DNA of 64,000 nucleotides from an uncultured Mailhella sp. (GTDB lineage: Bacteria; Desulfobacterota; Desulfovibrionia; Desulfovibrionales; Desulfovibrionaceae): contig NZ_CALUYL010000007.1 of NCBI RefSeq assembly GCF_944324995.1, positions 37,820-101,819 on the forward strand, in the 5' to 3' direction. The position numbers and the translations under genes were made by a program. The notes under the pieces are model-generated. The model saw only the letters and a list, made by a program, of their open reading frames with translations, was not told the DNA's origin and ran no database searches. This document shows, one piece after another, positions 45,083-54,043 of this stretch. Each line of letters starts with the position of its first letter. Positions within the stretch are counted from its first letter, which is position 1.

Positions 45083-46952
45083 ATTTTTTCTCCTGCGCAG
45101 CATGTTTCTGCACCAGATGATATTTGACGAGCTTGCGCCAGAGCGTGGAAAAATGAACGTCGAGCGCTTCCGAAACCGCCTGGATGGACCCGTAACGCTC
45201 CATGGCCCGCTCAAGATAGCTCTTTTCAAAGGCGGCCAGGGCATCCTTGAGCGAGAGCCTGCCCTCTTCTATCTCCGGCAGCGCCGGAAGCCGGGCCGAA
45301 GACCCGGCGGGCTGCGTGATGTCCGGCAGGGACACATGTTCCACCCGCGCCTGCTCCGTCAGCTGGTATTCCTGCTGCAGTCTGGCGGGCAGATCGTGCA
45401 GCCCCAGCGTATCGCCTTCGCTCATCACGAGCAGCCATTCCATGATGTTGATGAGCTCCCGCATGTTGCCCCGGAACGGATACCGCAAAAGCCAGTGCAA
45501 AAGCTCGGGAGACATCTTCTTGGAGGCGCTGTTCTGCGTATTGTACTGCTCGATGAGCTGATCGATCATGGCCCGCACGTCTTCCGGCCGTTCGCGCAGG
45601 GGCGGAATGGCCAGAGGAATGACGTTGAGTCGATAAAACAGATCCCGCCGGAAATTCCCCTTTTCCACCTCCTCGGCCAGATTCTTGTTGGTGGCGGCAA
45701 GAATGCGGATGTCCACCGACGTCCTCCTGGTGCCGCCCACTCGGATGAAGGATTTTTTTTCAAATACTTCCAGGAGCTTTGACTGAAGACTGTATTGCAA
45801 CTCGCCGATTTCGTCCAGAAAAAGCGTGCCCTTGTCCGCTGTTTCGATAAGGCCCATCTTGCCGTGGGCGCTTGCGCCGGTGAACGCACCTTTCTCGTAG
45901 CCGAAGAGTTCGCTTTCCAGAAGCTGTTCGGGAATGGCTCCGCAGTTGATGACCACGAAGGGACGGGAACTGCGGCTGCTGTTGTTGTGAATGAGCGAGG
46001 CAAGCATGGTCTTGCCCACGCCGGATTCTCCGGTAATGAGCACGCACGAGCTGGTCTTGCTCACCTTGAGCGCCTGCTGCACCACCTGATTCATGACGGA
46101 GCTGTGGATGGTAAAGCCCGAGGCGTTGCACAGTCTCTGCAGTTCGGCCGAAGGCAGGCTGGGCTTGGGCGCGGCGGAAACCGACGTCTTCGTTTCCGGC
46201 TCCGCGGGGGAGGGAGCCGGATGCTTGAGCTGGAGCATCACGCGGAACAGATTGCCCGAATCGTCGAACGAAGGCGTGGCGCAGCCCTGAAAGACCTGTC
46301 CCGTAGGAAGCGCGACCGGCATGGTCACACGCTTTCTGGACTCGCTCGCCTGCTTGAAGAGCGAAACCAGATTGCGGGGAGAGCGCTGAATATCCTCGAT
46401 GTGCCGGCCCACCAGTCCCTGACGGCCCAGCAGTATGAGCTTTTCATAGGCGGAGTTGACGTGGCGAACCTCGCCGCGGCGGTTCAGCGAGAGAAAGACG
46501 TCCTCGAACTGATCGACCACGGTTTCAAATTCGCGCACGATGTTCTGATACTCGGGAAACTCATGCACCACGGCGTTGAAATTGTTGATATCCTGCATCA
46601 TGGTGATGACGCCAGCCGTTCCGCCGTTGTGCCTGACGGGCATGCGGCTCACCAGCACGGTGGCCATGGGCAGTCGCAGCAGGGAACAGACCTGCGGAAT
46701 GCCCGTGGCCAGCACTTTCTTCACTTCCACCCAGTCGTGCGGACTGAAATCCGCGAGAGGAAATCCCGCTCTGGGAATGCTGCTGCCCTGATGCAGCAGC
46801 TGCGCCGCCTGATTGACGTGATAAAGAACGCCTTCGGCGTCAACAAGCAGCACGCCCACGGAAAGAGCCTCGGTAAAGGTCCGTATTCCCTCAAGGGGAA
46901 GGAAGGACAGCGAGGATACAGGGAGCTTTTCTTCTCTGATGGATTTCGTCAT
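45072..46952 (-). CDS. Sigma-54-dependent activator with PAS-type sensor domains
   Basis: A 626-residue regulator. Two PAS-like segments fill the N-terminal half (ALSVGVLLVDAEGVLYHVNQAA near 30-50, and FEDVFLSLNRRGEVRHVNSAYEKL near 150-175). A linker is followed by the AAA+ domain with Walker A GESGVGKT, the sigma-54 contact GAFTGA and LFLDEIGELQ, and a Fis-type helix-turn-helix at the end (VSEALDVHFSTLWRKL). Start at 46952 is used; a longer frame would overlap the preceding gene. It most likely drives the three sigma-54 promoters at 44.0, 53.8 and 54.5 kb. The ligand sensed by the PAS domains is unknown. Confidence 0.92.
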   Translation of the reverse strand: MTKSIREEKLPVSSLSFLPLEGIRTFTEALSVGVLLVDAEGVLYHVNQAAQLLHQGSSIPRAGFPLADFSPHDWVEVKKVLATGIPQVCSLLRLPMATVLVSRMPVRHNGGTAGVITMMQDINNFNAVVHEFPEYQNIVREFETVVDQFEDVFLSLNRRGEVRHVNSAYEKLILLGRQGLVGRHIEDIQRSPRNLVSLFKQASESRKRVTMPVALPTGQVFQGCATPSFDDSGNLFRVMLQLKHPAPSPAEPETKTSVSAAPKPSLPSAELQRLCNASGFTIHSSVMNQVVQQALKVSKTSSCVLITGESGVGKTMLASLIHNNSSRSSRPFVVINCGAIPEQLLESELFGYEKGAFTGASAHGKMGLIETADKGTLFLDEIGELQYSLQSKLLEVFEKKSFIRVGGTRRTSVDIRILAATNKNLAEEVEKGNFRRDLFYRLNVIPLAIPPLRERPEDVRAMIDQLIEQYNTQNSASKKMSPELLHWLLRYPFRGNMRELINIMEWLLVMSEGDTLGLHDLPARLQQEYQLTEQARVEHVSLPDITQPAGSSARLPALPEIEEGRLSLKDALAAFEKSYLERAMERYGSIQAVSEALDVHFSTLWRKLVKYHLVQKHAAQEKKYVP

Positions 46953-46966
46953 GGCAACGCCGCCTG

Positions 46967-49366
46967 CTATCGGGCGCTCTGGAGCGGACATTTGTAGGTG
47001 AATGCCGCTGAGGGAAAGGAGTATCCCTGAGCGTTGAAGCTCGGAATATTGAGAAACAAACTATTGTATTCATAAGGGGAGTTGCGCAACAACGTCAATT
47101 CTGCGGGGCTTAGAACCTGAAAGCGCAAAAACCAGTGCGACTGCCTGCACCATGTCTGAATCACGGAAACGAGCGTGTCGAGTCCGGCGGAACCGCACAC
47201 CTGGCCGGGCAGCAGGGTGGCAAACATGACCCTCGCGCCCAGAGACGGAATGTCGGGATTCTGCGCCGCCACCTCCGAACTCAGCGCCACGGTCGGCCCC
47301 ATGCTGCTCACAATGTGGGACGGCGTCACGCCGAAAGAGAAATTAGTTCCCGCGAAACGACCGTCGGCCGTGGCCCCGGAAACCCGTCCCATGGCAATGT
47401 GGGCCTTCACGGGCACATAGAATATTTCTCCGCGGCCGCCGTAGCTGTTCACCTCGCTGCGGGCGCGGACAAGAAGAAAGCGGTCAATATTCCGTCCAAT
47501 TTCGTCCACCCAGTCAATGCCGTTGCCGTATTTCGGACAGTTCAGGCAAAGCTGGCGCACGTCTTCGTATCCTTCGAAATTGGCGGCCAGCATTTTCAGC
47601 ATGCGCGGGAGGGAAAAAAGCCTTTTCTCAAACACCAGCGTGCGGAGAGCGGCCAGCGAATCCACCACCGTGGCAAAGCCTATCACGCCGAGGAATCCGC
47701 CGATGCTGCGTCCTTCCGGCACCACGCCCACGGACATGTCCACGCCGTGCTTCATGCACAGGTCGTGCAGGCTGGAAAGCAGCGGCGAGGCCATGTGCAG
47801 CGGGCGCAGCCTCTCAAGAATGGCCTGCTGCTGAAAGGCCAGATCGAGAATGTGCAGAAGCTGCGCGCGGAACCGCTTCATGAGCTCGTCGAAGCTGCGT
47901 ATGTCGGCGGCGGAGCCCGTGGCAAGTCCCGTGCGACGGTTCGGACTCGGCGAACAGAATCCGTCGTTCAGGGCCATTTCGAGCACCGCAGGCAGATTCA
48001 GCCAGGCGGCCCCGACGAAATAGGTGTCCCGATTGATGAGTCTCGCCTCGGAGTAGCCGCTGCCGCAGTAGTCGCGCGCCTCTTCCGCCGTGGCGCCGTT
48101 GGCCTGCTGTCTGGCGATGATGGTTTCGTCGTTGAACAGCACCGGACTGCTGCCCTTCTTCTGCGTGGCCCGGCACACTTCGCGGATGAAGTCCGGCGGC
48201 GTGTTCCTGTGAATGCGCACCCCGAGATACGGATAGTCGAGGGGAAACTCCGACGCCGAGCGCAGGATGAGAAACGAAAGTTCGTTGGTGGCGTCTCCGC
48301 CGCCGGCGAGCTGACCGCCCAGCGTGGTCAGCTCCCAGTGCGCGAGATCCTCGTAGATCTTGGCGCCCGTGGGCGACGGCTTGAGACGCACGAACTGGGC
48401 GATGTGACACCACAGATCGTCGAGATACTCCCGCGCCTTCTGTTCCGTGAGCATGCCGGAACCGACGTCCTGCCGGTACAACGGCAAAAGATACTGATCC
48501 ATGCGGCCGTTGCTCACGTTGCCGCCGAACTCCGCCTCCATGCGGGAAACCATCTGCGTAAACCACTGAGCCTGAAGCGCGTCGATGAAGGTTTGGGCCG
48601 GTTCCCACGGCACGCGGCGGCAGCGTTCGGCCAGCTCCAGACGGTTCTTCTGCTGATCTTCCGTATTCGCGGTCAGGGCCTGTTCCTCGGCCAGCACGGC
48701 AAAGCGTTCGGCAAACAGACGTATGCCCCGGCAGATTTCCATGACCGCCGTGTAGAAATCGCGCTGCGAATCCGAGGCGCACTGCGCTCTCAGGCGTTCG
48801 GCGTCCTCGGCGATGCCCCGGAATCCGCGACGGATGACCTTGCCGTAATCCAGAGCCCACTGCAGGGAATGGCGCACCGTGGCCGTTTCCTGCACGATGA
48901 AGGCCGGATGCGCGGGGTCGTCGTCAACGTACAGCAGATTTCTAAGCTCTTCGGGCAGCTCGGCGTAGAAATGCTCCTGATAGGTGCGGCCGTGCCAGTA
49001 CGGCATCACCTTGTCGCGCACGAGATCCATGTCGCCTTCGGAAAGGAAGAAGTCTTCCGGCGCAAAGTTCTTGCCTTCCACGAAGGCGTTGTCGAGCTCG
49101 GGATAAAAAATGCCGTAGCGGCCGGGACCGAAGGAGCCGGCCAGCAGCTCATCGGAGGTCAGATCCACCGGAACATGCTCGAGCACGTGGGTGAGCGCGC
49201 GGGCCCAGCGCAACGGCAGGGGCTGTCCTTCCGTGCTCTGCATGGATTCGGTGAAGTACAGCGCCCTGTCCATGAGCAGACGGGGCCGGAAAGAGGAGAT
49301 GCGGCTGATGCGCCTGCGCAGATGAGAAGGCCGCCTGTACGACGCGGTATTCTGTCCCTGATCCAT
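46967..49366 (-). CDS. Glycyl radical enzyme paralog lacking catalytic Cys and glycyl motif
   Basis: A 799-residue protein alignable by eye along its whole length with the enzyme at 50337 (YGIFYPELD, NGRMDQYLLP, GGDATNELSF, DYPYLGVRIH). It keeps the counterparts of Arg190, Gln194, Trp375 and Glu471 (here Arg165, Gln169, Trp344, Glu440). The catalytic Cys is Tyr438 (GSGYSE instead of GCxE), a sulfonate-site Arg equivalent is Phe649, and the C-terminal RxxGYS loop is replaced by FNAQGYSF. The frame is intact, with a GGGGGAG ribosome site, so it is a maintained protein, not decay. A partner or regulator of the active enzyme is possible; a radical reaction of its own seems unlikely. Confidence 0.9.
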   Translation of the reverse strand: MDQGQNTASYRRPSHLRRRISRISSFRPRLLMDRALYFTESMQSTEGQPLPLRWARALTHVLEHVPVDLTSDELLAGSFGPGRYGIFYPELDNAFVEGKNFAPEDFFLSEGDMDLVRDKVMPYWHGRTYQEHFYAELPEELRNLLYVDDDPAHPAFIVQETATVRHSLQWALDYGKVIRRGFRGIAEDAERLRAQCASDSQRDFYTAVMEICRGIRLFAERFAVLAEEQALTANTEDQQKNRLELAERCRRVPWEPAQTFIDALQAQWFTQMVSRMEAEFGGNVSNGRMDQYLLPLYRQDVGSGMLTEQKAREYLDDLWCHIAQFVRLKPSPTGAKIYEDLAHWELTTLGGQLAGGGDATNELSFLILRSASEFPLDYPYLGVRIHRNTPPDFIREVCRATQKKGSSPVLFNDETIIARQQANGATAEEARDYCGSGYSEARLINRDTYFVGAAWLNLPAVLEMALNDGFCSPSPNRRTGLATGSAADIRSFDELMKRFRAQLLHILDLAFQQQAILERLRPLHMASPLLSSLHDLCMKHGVDMSVGVVPEGRSIGGFLGVIGFATVVDSLAALRTLVFEKRLFSLPRMLKMLAANFEGYEDVRQLCLNCPKYGNGIDWVDEIGRNIDRFLLVRARSEVNSYGGRGEIFYVPVKAHIAMGRVSGATADGRFAGTNFSFGVTPSHIVSSMGPTVALSSEVAAQNPDIPSLGARVMFATLLPGQVCGSAGLDTLVSVIQTWCRQSHWFLRFQVLSPAELTLLRNSPYEYNSLFLNIPSFNAQGYSFPSAAFTYKCPLQSAR

Positions 49367-49386
49367 AACTCCCCCGAGGTAGAAAA

Positions 49387-50277
49387 TTATAGCGAAGACA
49401 CGCAGTTTTGCAAAGCGGCAAACGCTTCCTTGGAAAGCTGAACGTCACCCATGGGATAGGGGCGTCCGAGCGAGGCGTACTTGGAGCGCCCCATGCTGTG
49501 ATAGGGCAGCAGCTCGTATTCCGCGCCCAGAGAGCGGGCCAGCTCGGCCGTAGCCTTCAGATTGTCTTCGGAATCGTTGACGCCGGGAATGACGGGCGTG
49601 CGTATTCTCAGCGGAAGATGAGGAAATTCCCGTCGAAGCGCCTGGAGATTGGAAAGAATGAGCCGGTTGGAAACGCCGGTGACACGCCGATGCACGTCGT
49701 CGTCCAGATGCTTGACGTCCATGAGCAGATGACCGATGAGCGGTATGGCCGAAAGGAACACGTCCTCGGGCGCGTAGCCGCTGGTTTCCATGGCCACGTC
49801 GATTCTTCTCCGCCTAGCTTCCGCGCACAGATCGTGCAGAAACTCGGGCTGCATGAGCGGCTCGCCGCCGCTGACGGTCAGGCCGCCGCCGGACCGGGTG
49901 TAGAACAGCGCGTCCTGCTCCACGACCTTCATCACTTCGGCCACGGTGTAGGACCTGCCGTAGAACACCAGCGCCTTGTCCGGACAGACTTTGGCGCAGT
50001 CCGGACACTCGCCGTGGCACAGATCGCGCCGTATTTCCAGCCTGCGTTCCTCGTTCAGACTGAGCACTCCGCGGGAACAGCGGGCCACGCAGCGGCCGCA
50101 GCCGAAGCATTTTTCGGGATTGTACCCGTGTTCCGGCAGCGGCGACTGAGATTCCGGATTGCAGCACCACCGGCAGCGCAAAGGACAGCCCTTGAAAAAC
50201 ACCAGGGTGCGGATGCCCGGGCCGTCATGAATGGAAAACTTCTGAATGTTGAAAACCGTTCCAAGCGTGGGGCTCAT
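49387..50277 (-). CDS. Glycyl-radical enzyme activating protein
   Basis: A 296-residue radical SAM activase for the enzyme encoded just upstream. It begins with the family signature FSIHDGPGIRTLVFFKGCPLRC, whose cluster cysteines are Cys31, 35 and 38 (CPLRCRWC). Two ferredoxin-type clusters follow (CFGCGRCVARC and CHGECPDCAKVCPDKAL), then GGGLTVSGGEPLMQP for S-adenosylmethionine. AGGAG precedes the start. A hairpin with a T-run lies between it and the enzyme gene, so it is probably made at a lower level. Confidence 0.95.
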   Translation of the reverse strand: MSPTLGTVFNIQKFSIHDGPGIRTLVFFKGCPLRCRWCCNPESQSPLPEHGYNPEKCFGCGRCVARCSRGVLSLNEERRLEIRRDLCHGECPDCAKVCPDKALVFYGRSYTVAEVMKVVEQDALFYTRSGGGLTVSGGEPLMQPEFLHDLCAEARRRRIDVAMETSGYAPEDVFLSAIPLIGHLLMDVKHLDDDVHRRVTGVSNRLILSNLQALRREFPHLPLRIRTPVIPGVNDSEDNLKATAELARSLGAEYELLPYHSMGRSKYASLGRPYPMGDVQLSKEAFAALQNCVSSL

Positions 50278-50288
50278 GACGTCTCCTG

Positions 50289-50321
50289 AAAAAATACGGC
50301 CCGGAGCTTCCGCTCCGGGCC
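50289..50321 (-). terminator. Internal terminator-like hairpin between enzyme and activase genes
   Basis: GGCCCGGAGC (50298-50307) pairs perfectly with GCTCCGGGCC (50312-50321) over 4 nt, and six T follow on the minus strand. Downstream genes lack another strong promoter that I can see, so read-through must be partial. It would favour the enzyme over its activase. Confidence 0.7.
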
Positions 50322-50336
50322 GGTCGGAAAGGAAGG

Positions 50337-52835
50337 CTACATCTTGTCGTGTTCCGTTCTGGCGATCAGATCGTTCTGCAGATCACGGGACAGTTCGGTG
50401 AAGTAGGCGCTGTAGCCGGCAATGCGGACGATGAGCCCCTTGTACAGCTCGGGATGCTGCTGCGCCTGAATGAGCGTCTCACGATTGATGACGTTGAACT
50501 GCACGTGCCACAGACGAAGGTCGCAGAACACGCGGATGAAGTCCACAAGCTTGCGGGTGCCGCTTTCGCCCTCAAGGCACTTGGGCGAGAACTTCACGTT
50601 GAGCAGACGCGCGGCGCGCTGGCTCATGTTGTAGTTCTTGGTGTTGAAGTTGGAACGCAGAACGGCGGTGGGGCCGTTGATGTCCGCACCGTGCGAGGCG
50701 GAGGAGCCGTCGGAGAGCGGCGTCCAGGCCTTGCGTCCGTTGGGAGTGGCGGAAACCACGCGTCCGAACGGCACGTGCGAAGTGAAGGGAACCATGCGGA
50801 AATCGCAGCGGATGCCCAGTCTGGACGCATACCTGGCGCTGAATTCCTGAGCAAGGCGGTCTATTTCCAGACCGATGCTGTCGGCGTACTCGTCATCGTT
50901 GCCGTACTTGGGCGCGTTGGCCAGAATGGCCTGCACGTCTTCCTTGCCCACGAAGTCGCAGGCGAGCGCGTCCAGCACTTCCTGCATGGAGAGCGTGCCG
51001 TCCTCGTACACCACCTTCTTGATGGCGGCGAGAGAGTCGATGGCCGTGCTGTAGCCGAGGCATTCAAAGTAGCCGAGGTTCAGACCGCCCTCGTACTGAT
51101 GATCCTGATGCAGATCCACGCAGTCGCGCATGGCGAGCACGTGCAGGGAATCGGAAACAGGCGTGGCGAAATGTTCCGCGCGGGTCTTGATGATGTGGTA
51201 CTGCTGCAGGAACGCGTGACGGATGATGAACATCTGCTGCTTCACATACGCGTTCCAGAACTTCTCCCAGGTGTCGAAGGTGAGCACGTCGCCGGTTTCC
51301 AGAGTGAGCAGCTCGTCGCCGTACTTCTTCATGCGGCCGTTGTACAGGGTGAGCTCCACCGCCGCGCCGAGGCTGAACTGCGCGTGTCCGCTGGTGTAGG
51401 TGTCCACGCGGGGCATGCGGATTTCCGCGCAGCCCGACGCGGCGTAGTCGAAGATATCCGCCAGGGGCGCGCCCTTGGCCAGATGCAGAGGAATGATTTC
51501 CTCGTCGTTCAGCAGCTTGGGGAAGCCGCAGCCCTGCTTGATGGTTTCGGCCACCTCGTAGAGATAGCGTTCGGGGCAGCGGGCATGGATGCGGGCCGCA
51601 AGGTCGGGATAGTGCAGAGGGCATTCCCGCTTGGAGCGGAGCACCACGTAGGTGAGCTCGTTGGTGGCGTCGCGGCCGTCTCTGGTCTGGCCGCCGATGG
51701 TCACGGCCTCCCAGTGCGAATAGCCTTCGTGCGTGGCCTTGTTGTAGGGAGTGATGGCCAGATCGAGACACTGGGCCATGTTCACCCACATGCACTGCAG
51801 AAGTTCCACGGCCCTGTCTTCGTCGAGGCGGCCTTCGCGCACGTCCTTCTCGTAGTACGGCCAGAAAAGCTGATCCATGCGGCCGTTGGTGGGGTTCGAG
51901 CTGATCTTCTGCTCAAGGCGGGCAAAGGCCTGCACGAACCAGTGGGACTGGAGCGCCTCATAAAAGGTGCGGGGCGGATTTTCGGGAACCCAGTCGCAGT
52001 TTGCGGCGATCTGCAGGAGCTCTTCGCGGCGCTTGGGATCCTTTTCCGCGGCCGCAAGCTCGCGGGCCTTGGCCGCGTAGCGGTGCGCCCAGGCGATGAT
52101 GCCGTCGCTCACGAGCACCATGGCTTCCAGATAGGGCCGCTTTTCGCACTGGTCCAGCGGATCGTCGGGATCAAGCGCGGCCAGTTTGGCGAGCGCCTCT
52201 TCCTTGATGCCCTTGTAGCCGAGCTTGAACAGGCGCTCGTAGTCGAGACACCACTGGAGGCTGGAACGGTTGGATGCCGTTTCGCAGCAGATGTAACGGG
52301 ACTGATAGCCGCCTTCGTCGGCATAGGCCAGGCGATGGGAGTCCTTGGGCAGACGCTTGTTCAGATCCTGATGGAAAGTCTTGTCCTTCCAATAGGGAGT
52401 GATGAGGTCTTCCACCACCTTGGCGTCTTCGGCGGTTACCTCGAAGGGCGAAGCCGGGTCTTCAGGCAGTTCCTTCAGCGCGGAAGCCTGATAGTCGCCG
52501 TCGAGTTCGGGATAGAGAATGCCGTAGCGGGAACCCTGATGGCCCATGCGGCCCACGATGAGCTGATCGTCGTCGATATAGACGGTCATGTTCTCGCCCA
52601 TGTGCTTGAGCGCCTTGGCCCAGCGCAGCACCAGCATTTCCCCTTCGGTTTCCTTCATGGATTCCGTGAACAGGCGGGCGCGTTCCACGTCGATGAACGG
52701 CTTTTTCCCGTCGAACACGCTTATCAGCTTGTAGAGTCGGGGATGCTTGAGTTCGTTGGGATCCTTCTTGCCCGCGATGCGGTCGAGAATGGTCTGTTCC
52801 TGGCCGGAATACGCCAGATTTTCACAGCAGGACAT
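50337..52835 (-). CDS. Glycyl radical enzyme, isethionate sulfite-lyase-like
   Basis: An 832-residue glycyl radical enzyme with all radical parts: Cys469 and Glu471 in AASGCAEIRM and the glycyl site Gly807 in LIVRIAGYSAYF. Arg190, Gln194, Trp375 and Arg680 fall where isethionate sulfite-lyase of Bilophila uses Arg189, Gln193, Trp374 and Arg678 (numbers from memory of the published enzyme), offset by one or two residues. That suits cleavage of a C-S bond giving sulfite, a Desulfovibrionaceae trait, but a related lyase or dehydratase activity cannot be excluded. ATG 52835 follows GAGGAG. The enzyme is cytoplasmic and oxygen sensitive. Confidence 0.88.
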   Translation of the reverse strand: MSCCENLAYSGQEQTILDRIAGKKDPNELKHPRLYKLISVFDGKKPFIDVERARLFTESMKETEGEMLVLRWAKALKHMGENMTVYIDDDQLIVGRMGHQGSRYGILYPELDGDYQASALKELPEDPASPFEVTAEDAKVVEDLITPYWKDKTFHQDLNKRLPKDSHRLAYADEGGYQSRYICCETASNRSSLQWCLDYERLFKLGYKGIKEEALAKLAALDPDDPLDQCEKRPYLEAMVLVSDGIIAWAHRYAAKARELAAAEKDPKRREELLQIAANCDWVPENPPRTFYEALQSHWFVQAFARLEQKISSNPTNGRMDQLFWPYYEKDVREGRLDEDRAVELLQCMWVNMAQCLDLAITPYNKATHEGYSHWEAVTIGGQTRDGRDATNELTYVVLRSKRECPLHYPDLAARIHARCPERYLYEVAETIKQGCGFPKLLNDEEIIPLHLAKGAPLADIFDYAASGCAEIRMPRVDTYTSGHAQFSLGAAVELTLYNGRMKKYGDELLTLETGDVLTFDTWEKFWNAYVKQQMFIIRHAFLQQYHIIKTRAEHFATPVSDSLHVLAMRDCVDLHQDHQYEGGLNLGYFECLGYSTAIDSLAAIKKVVYEDGTLSMQEVLDALACDFVGKEDVQAILANAPKYGNDDEYADSIGLEIDRLAQEFSARYASRLGIRCDFRMVPFTSHVPFGRVVSATPNGRKAWTPLSDGSSASHGADINGPTAVLRSNFNTKNYNMSQRAARLLNVKFSPKCLEGESGTRKLVDFIRVFCDLRLWHVQFNVINRETLIQAQQHPELYKGLIVRIAGYSAYFTELSRDLQNDLIARTEHDKM

Positions 52836-52961
52836 GGCTATGCTCCTCAAAAGTTGGCTCGTTCTTCGTTGAAATTTTCCATGATGACAGGACACGGCAA
52901 AAAGCGATTCTTTGTTGTCCGGAGCTTCGGCGCGCTCTCTGCGCAACGCCGGAAGACTCCG

Positions 52962-53792
52962 TCAAAGGCCGAGGAATTCCCGGCCGTTGGCGACGGAAAT
53001 CCGTTCCATGACCTCGGGGCTGAAGGGCAGCGCGCGGAACGCCTCGACGGCGCGGGTCACATTGACGAAAGGATTGGCGCTGGCAAACAGCACCTTGCGG
53101 GAAATGACCGACGCTGCGGCGTCGATGAGCGTCTGCGACTGCGGCTTGCCCACGCAGGTGGAGAAATCCAGATACACGTTGGCGTTGCGCTGCGTCACGG
53201 CCACGGCTTCGAGCATCCACGGATATCCGCCGTGACTGATGAGTATGCGCAGGTCGGGAAAGTCGCGGGCCACGTTGTCGATGTACACGGGATGCATGGG
53301 ATCCATGGACACGCCGGGCATGAACGGAGACAGCCCGGCCGTGATGATGACGGGCACGTTCAGCTCGCAGCACACCGTGTAGAGAGGATAGTAAAGAGCA
53401 TCGTCGGAACGCAGATGCGCCATGCAGGGCTCAATGGACGCCCCGCGCATGCCGTCCTTCTCCACAGCGCGGCGGAACTCGCGCACGGCGTCCATCTTCT
53501 TGTGCGGATCGAATCCGTAAAAGCCGATGAACAGGTCGGGATAGGCCTTCATGCACTCCAGCACCAGATCGTTGGACGGCGGGTAGTTATACGTGCTCTC
53601 GCAGTCGCGGCCGGTGTACACCGCCTTTTCCACGCCGAGGCTCCGCAGTTCCTCCACGCAGGCCTCAAGGCTCTTGTCCGGCGTGGAGGCAAAGGGAGTA
53701 CGCTTGATGTAGTCTCTGTACACGGGATGTTTGATGAAACTGTCCAGAGACTCCCTAGTCGATGGTCTGTAACGAAAATCTATGATGGACAT
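52962..53792 (-). CDS. Amidohydrolase-fold (ACMSD-like) protein with altered metal site
   Basis: A 276-residue TIM-barrel protein of the amidohydrolase-2 class, first gene of the cluster. The usual metal-binding HxH after the first strand is replaced by RYR (IIDFRYRPS, Arg7 and Arg9). His187 is kept (LISHGGYPWM), while the late catalytic Asp is Asn240 (FASANPF). It may therefore act without a metal or with a different chemistry, for instance as a lactonase, decarboxylase or hydrolase on the pathway's intermediate. GAGG precedes the start, and a sigma-54-like promoter lies about 30 bp upstream. Confidence 0.8.
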   Translation of the reverse strand: MSIIDFRYRPSTRESLDSFIKHPVYRDYIKRTPFASTPDKSLEACVEELRSLGVEKAVYTGRDCESTYNYPPSNDLVLECMKAYPDLFIGFYGFDPHKKMDAVREFRRAVEKDGMRGASIEPCMAHLRSDDALYYPLYTVCCELNVPVIITAGLSPFMPGVSMDPMHPVYIDNVARDFPDLRILISHGGYPWMLEAVAVTQRNANVYLDFSTCVGKPQSQTLIDAAASVISRKVLFASANPFVNVTRAVEAFRALPFSPEVMERISVANGREFLGL

Positions 53793-53820
53793 GACGTTGC
53801 CTCACTTTTTCCTCCTCACC

Positions 53821-53837
53821 TATCAAGAATCATGCCA
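53821..53837 (-). promoter_or_regulatory. Sigma-54-like promoter of the glycyl radical cluster
   Basis: The minus strand reads TGGCATGATTCTTGATA: TGGCAT at -24 and TTGA at -12 with the 10-nt spacing of GG and GA. The last C of the consensus GC is A, so it is a slightly imperfect match, placed 30 bp before the amidohydrolase start. Confidence 0.6.
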
Positions 53838-54029
53838 ACATGATTTTCTTTAGAAAAAACAGCTCGTTGTGAAATCACAGCACAATCACCGTCACGCAGC
53901 ACTCTCATTTCTCAAGAAAAGAGACGGCGGGGAGCTTCGTCGAATATTCAAGATAACTATTTGATATTTATCTCTTTAAAGGACAAATTTCTCTTTTCCT
54001 CACAAGCGTTGTCGTCCCATCTTGCCGAC

Positions 54030-54043
54030 TTGCACGATTGCAA
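54030..54043. promoter_or_regulatory. TTGC-N6-GCAA site
   Basis: TTGCACGATTGCAA, about 190 bp upstream of the minus-strand promoter. Same pattern as 44091 and 54377. Confidence 0.45.

Noticed and set aside
50349..53843. An 1164-residue open frame on the plus strand
   Set aside because: It is antisense to the glycyl radical enzyme and amidohydrolase genes, which carry clear catalytic motifs.
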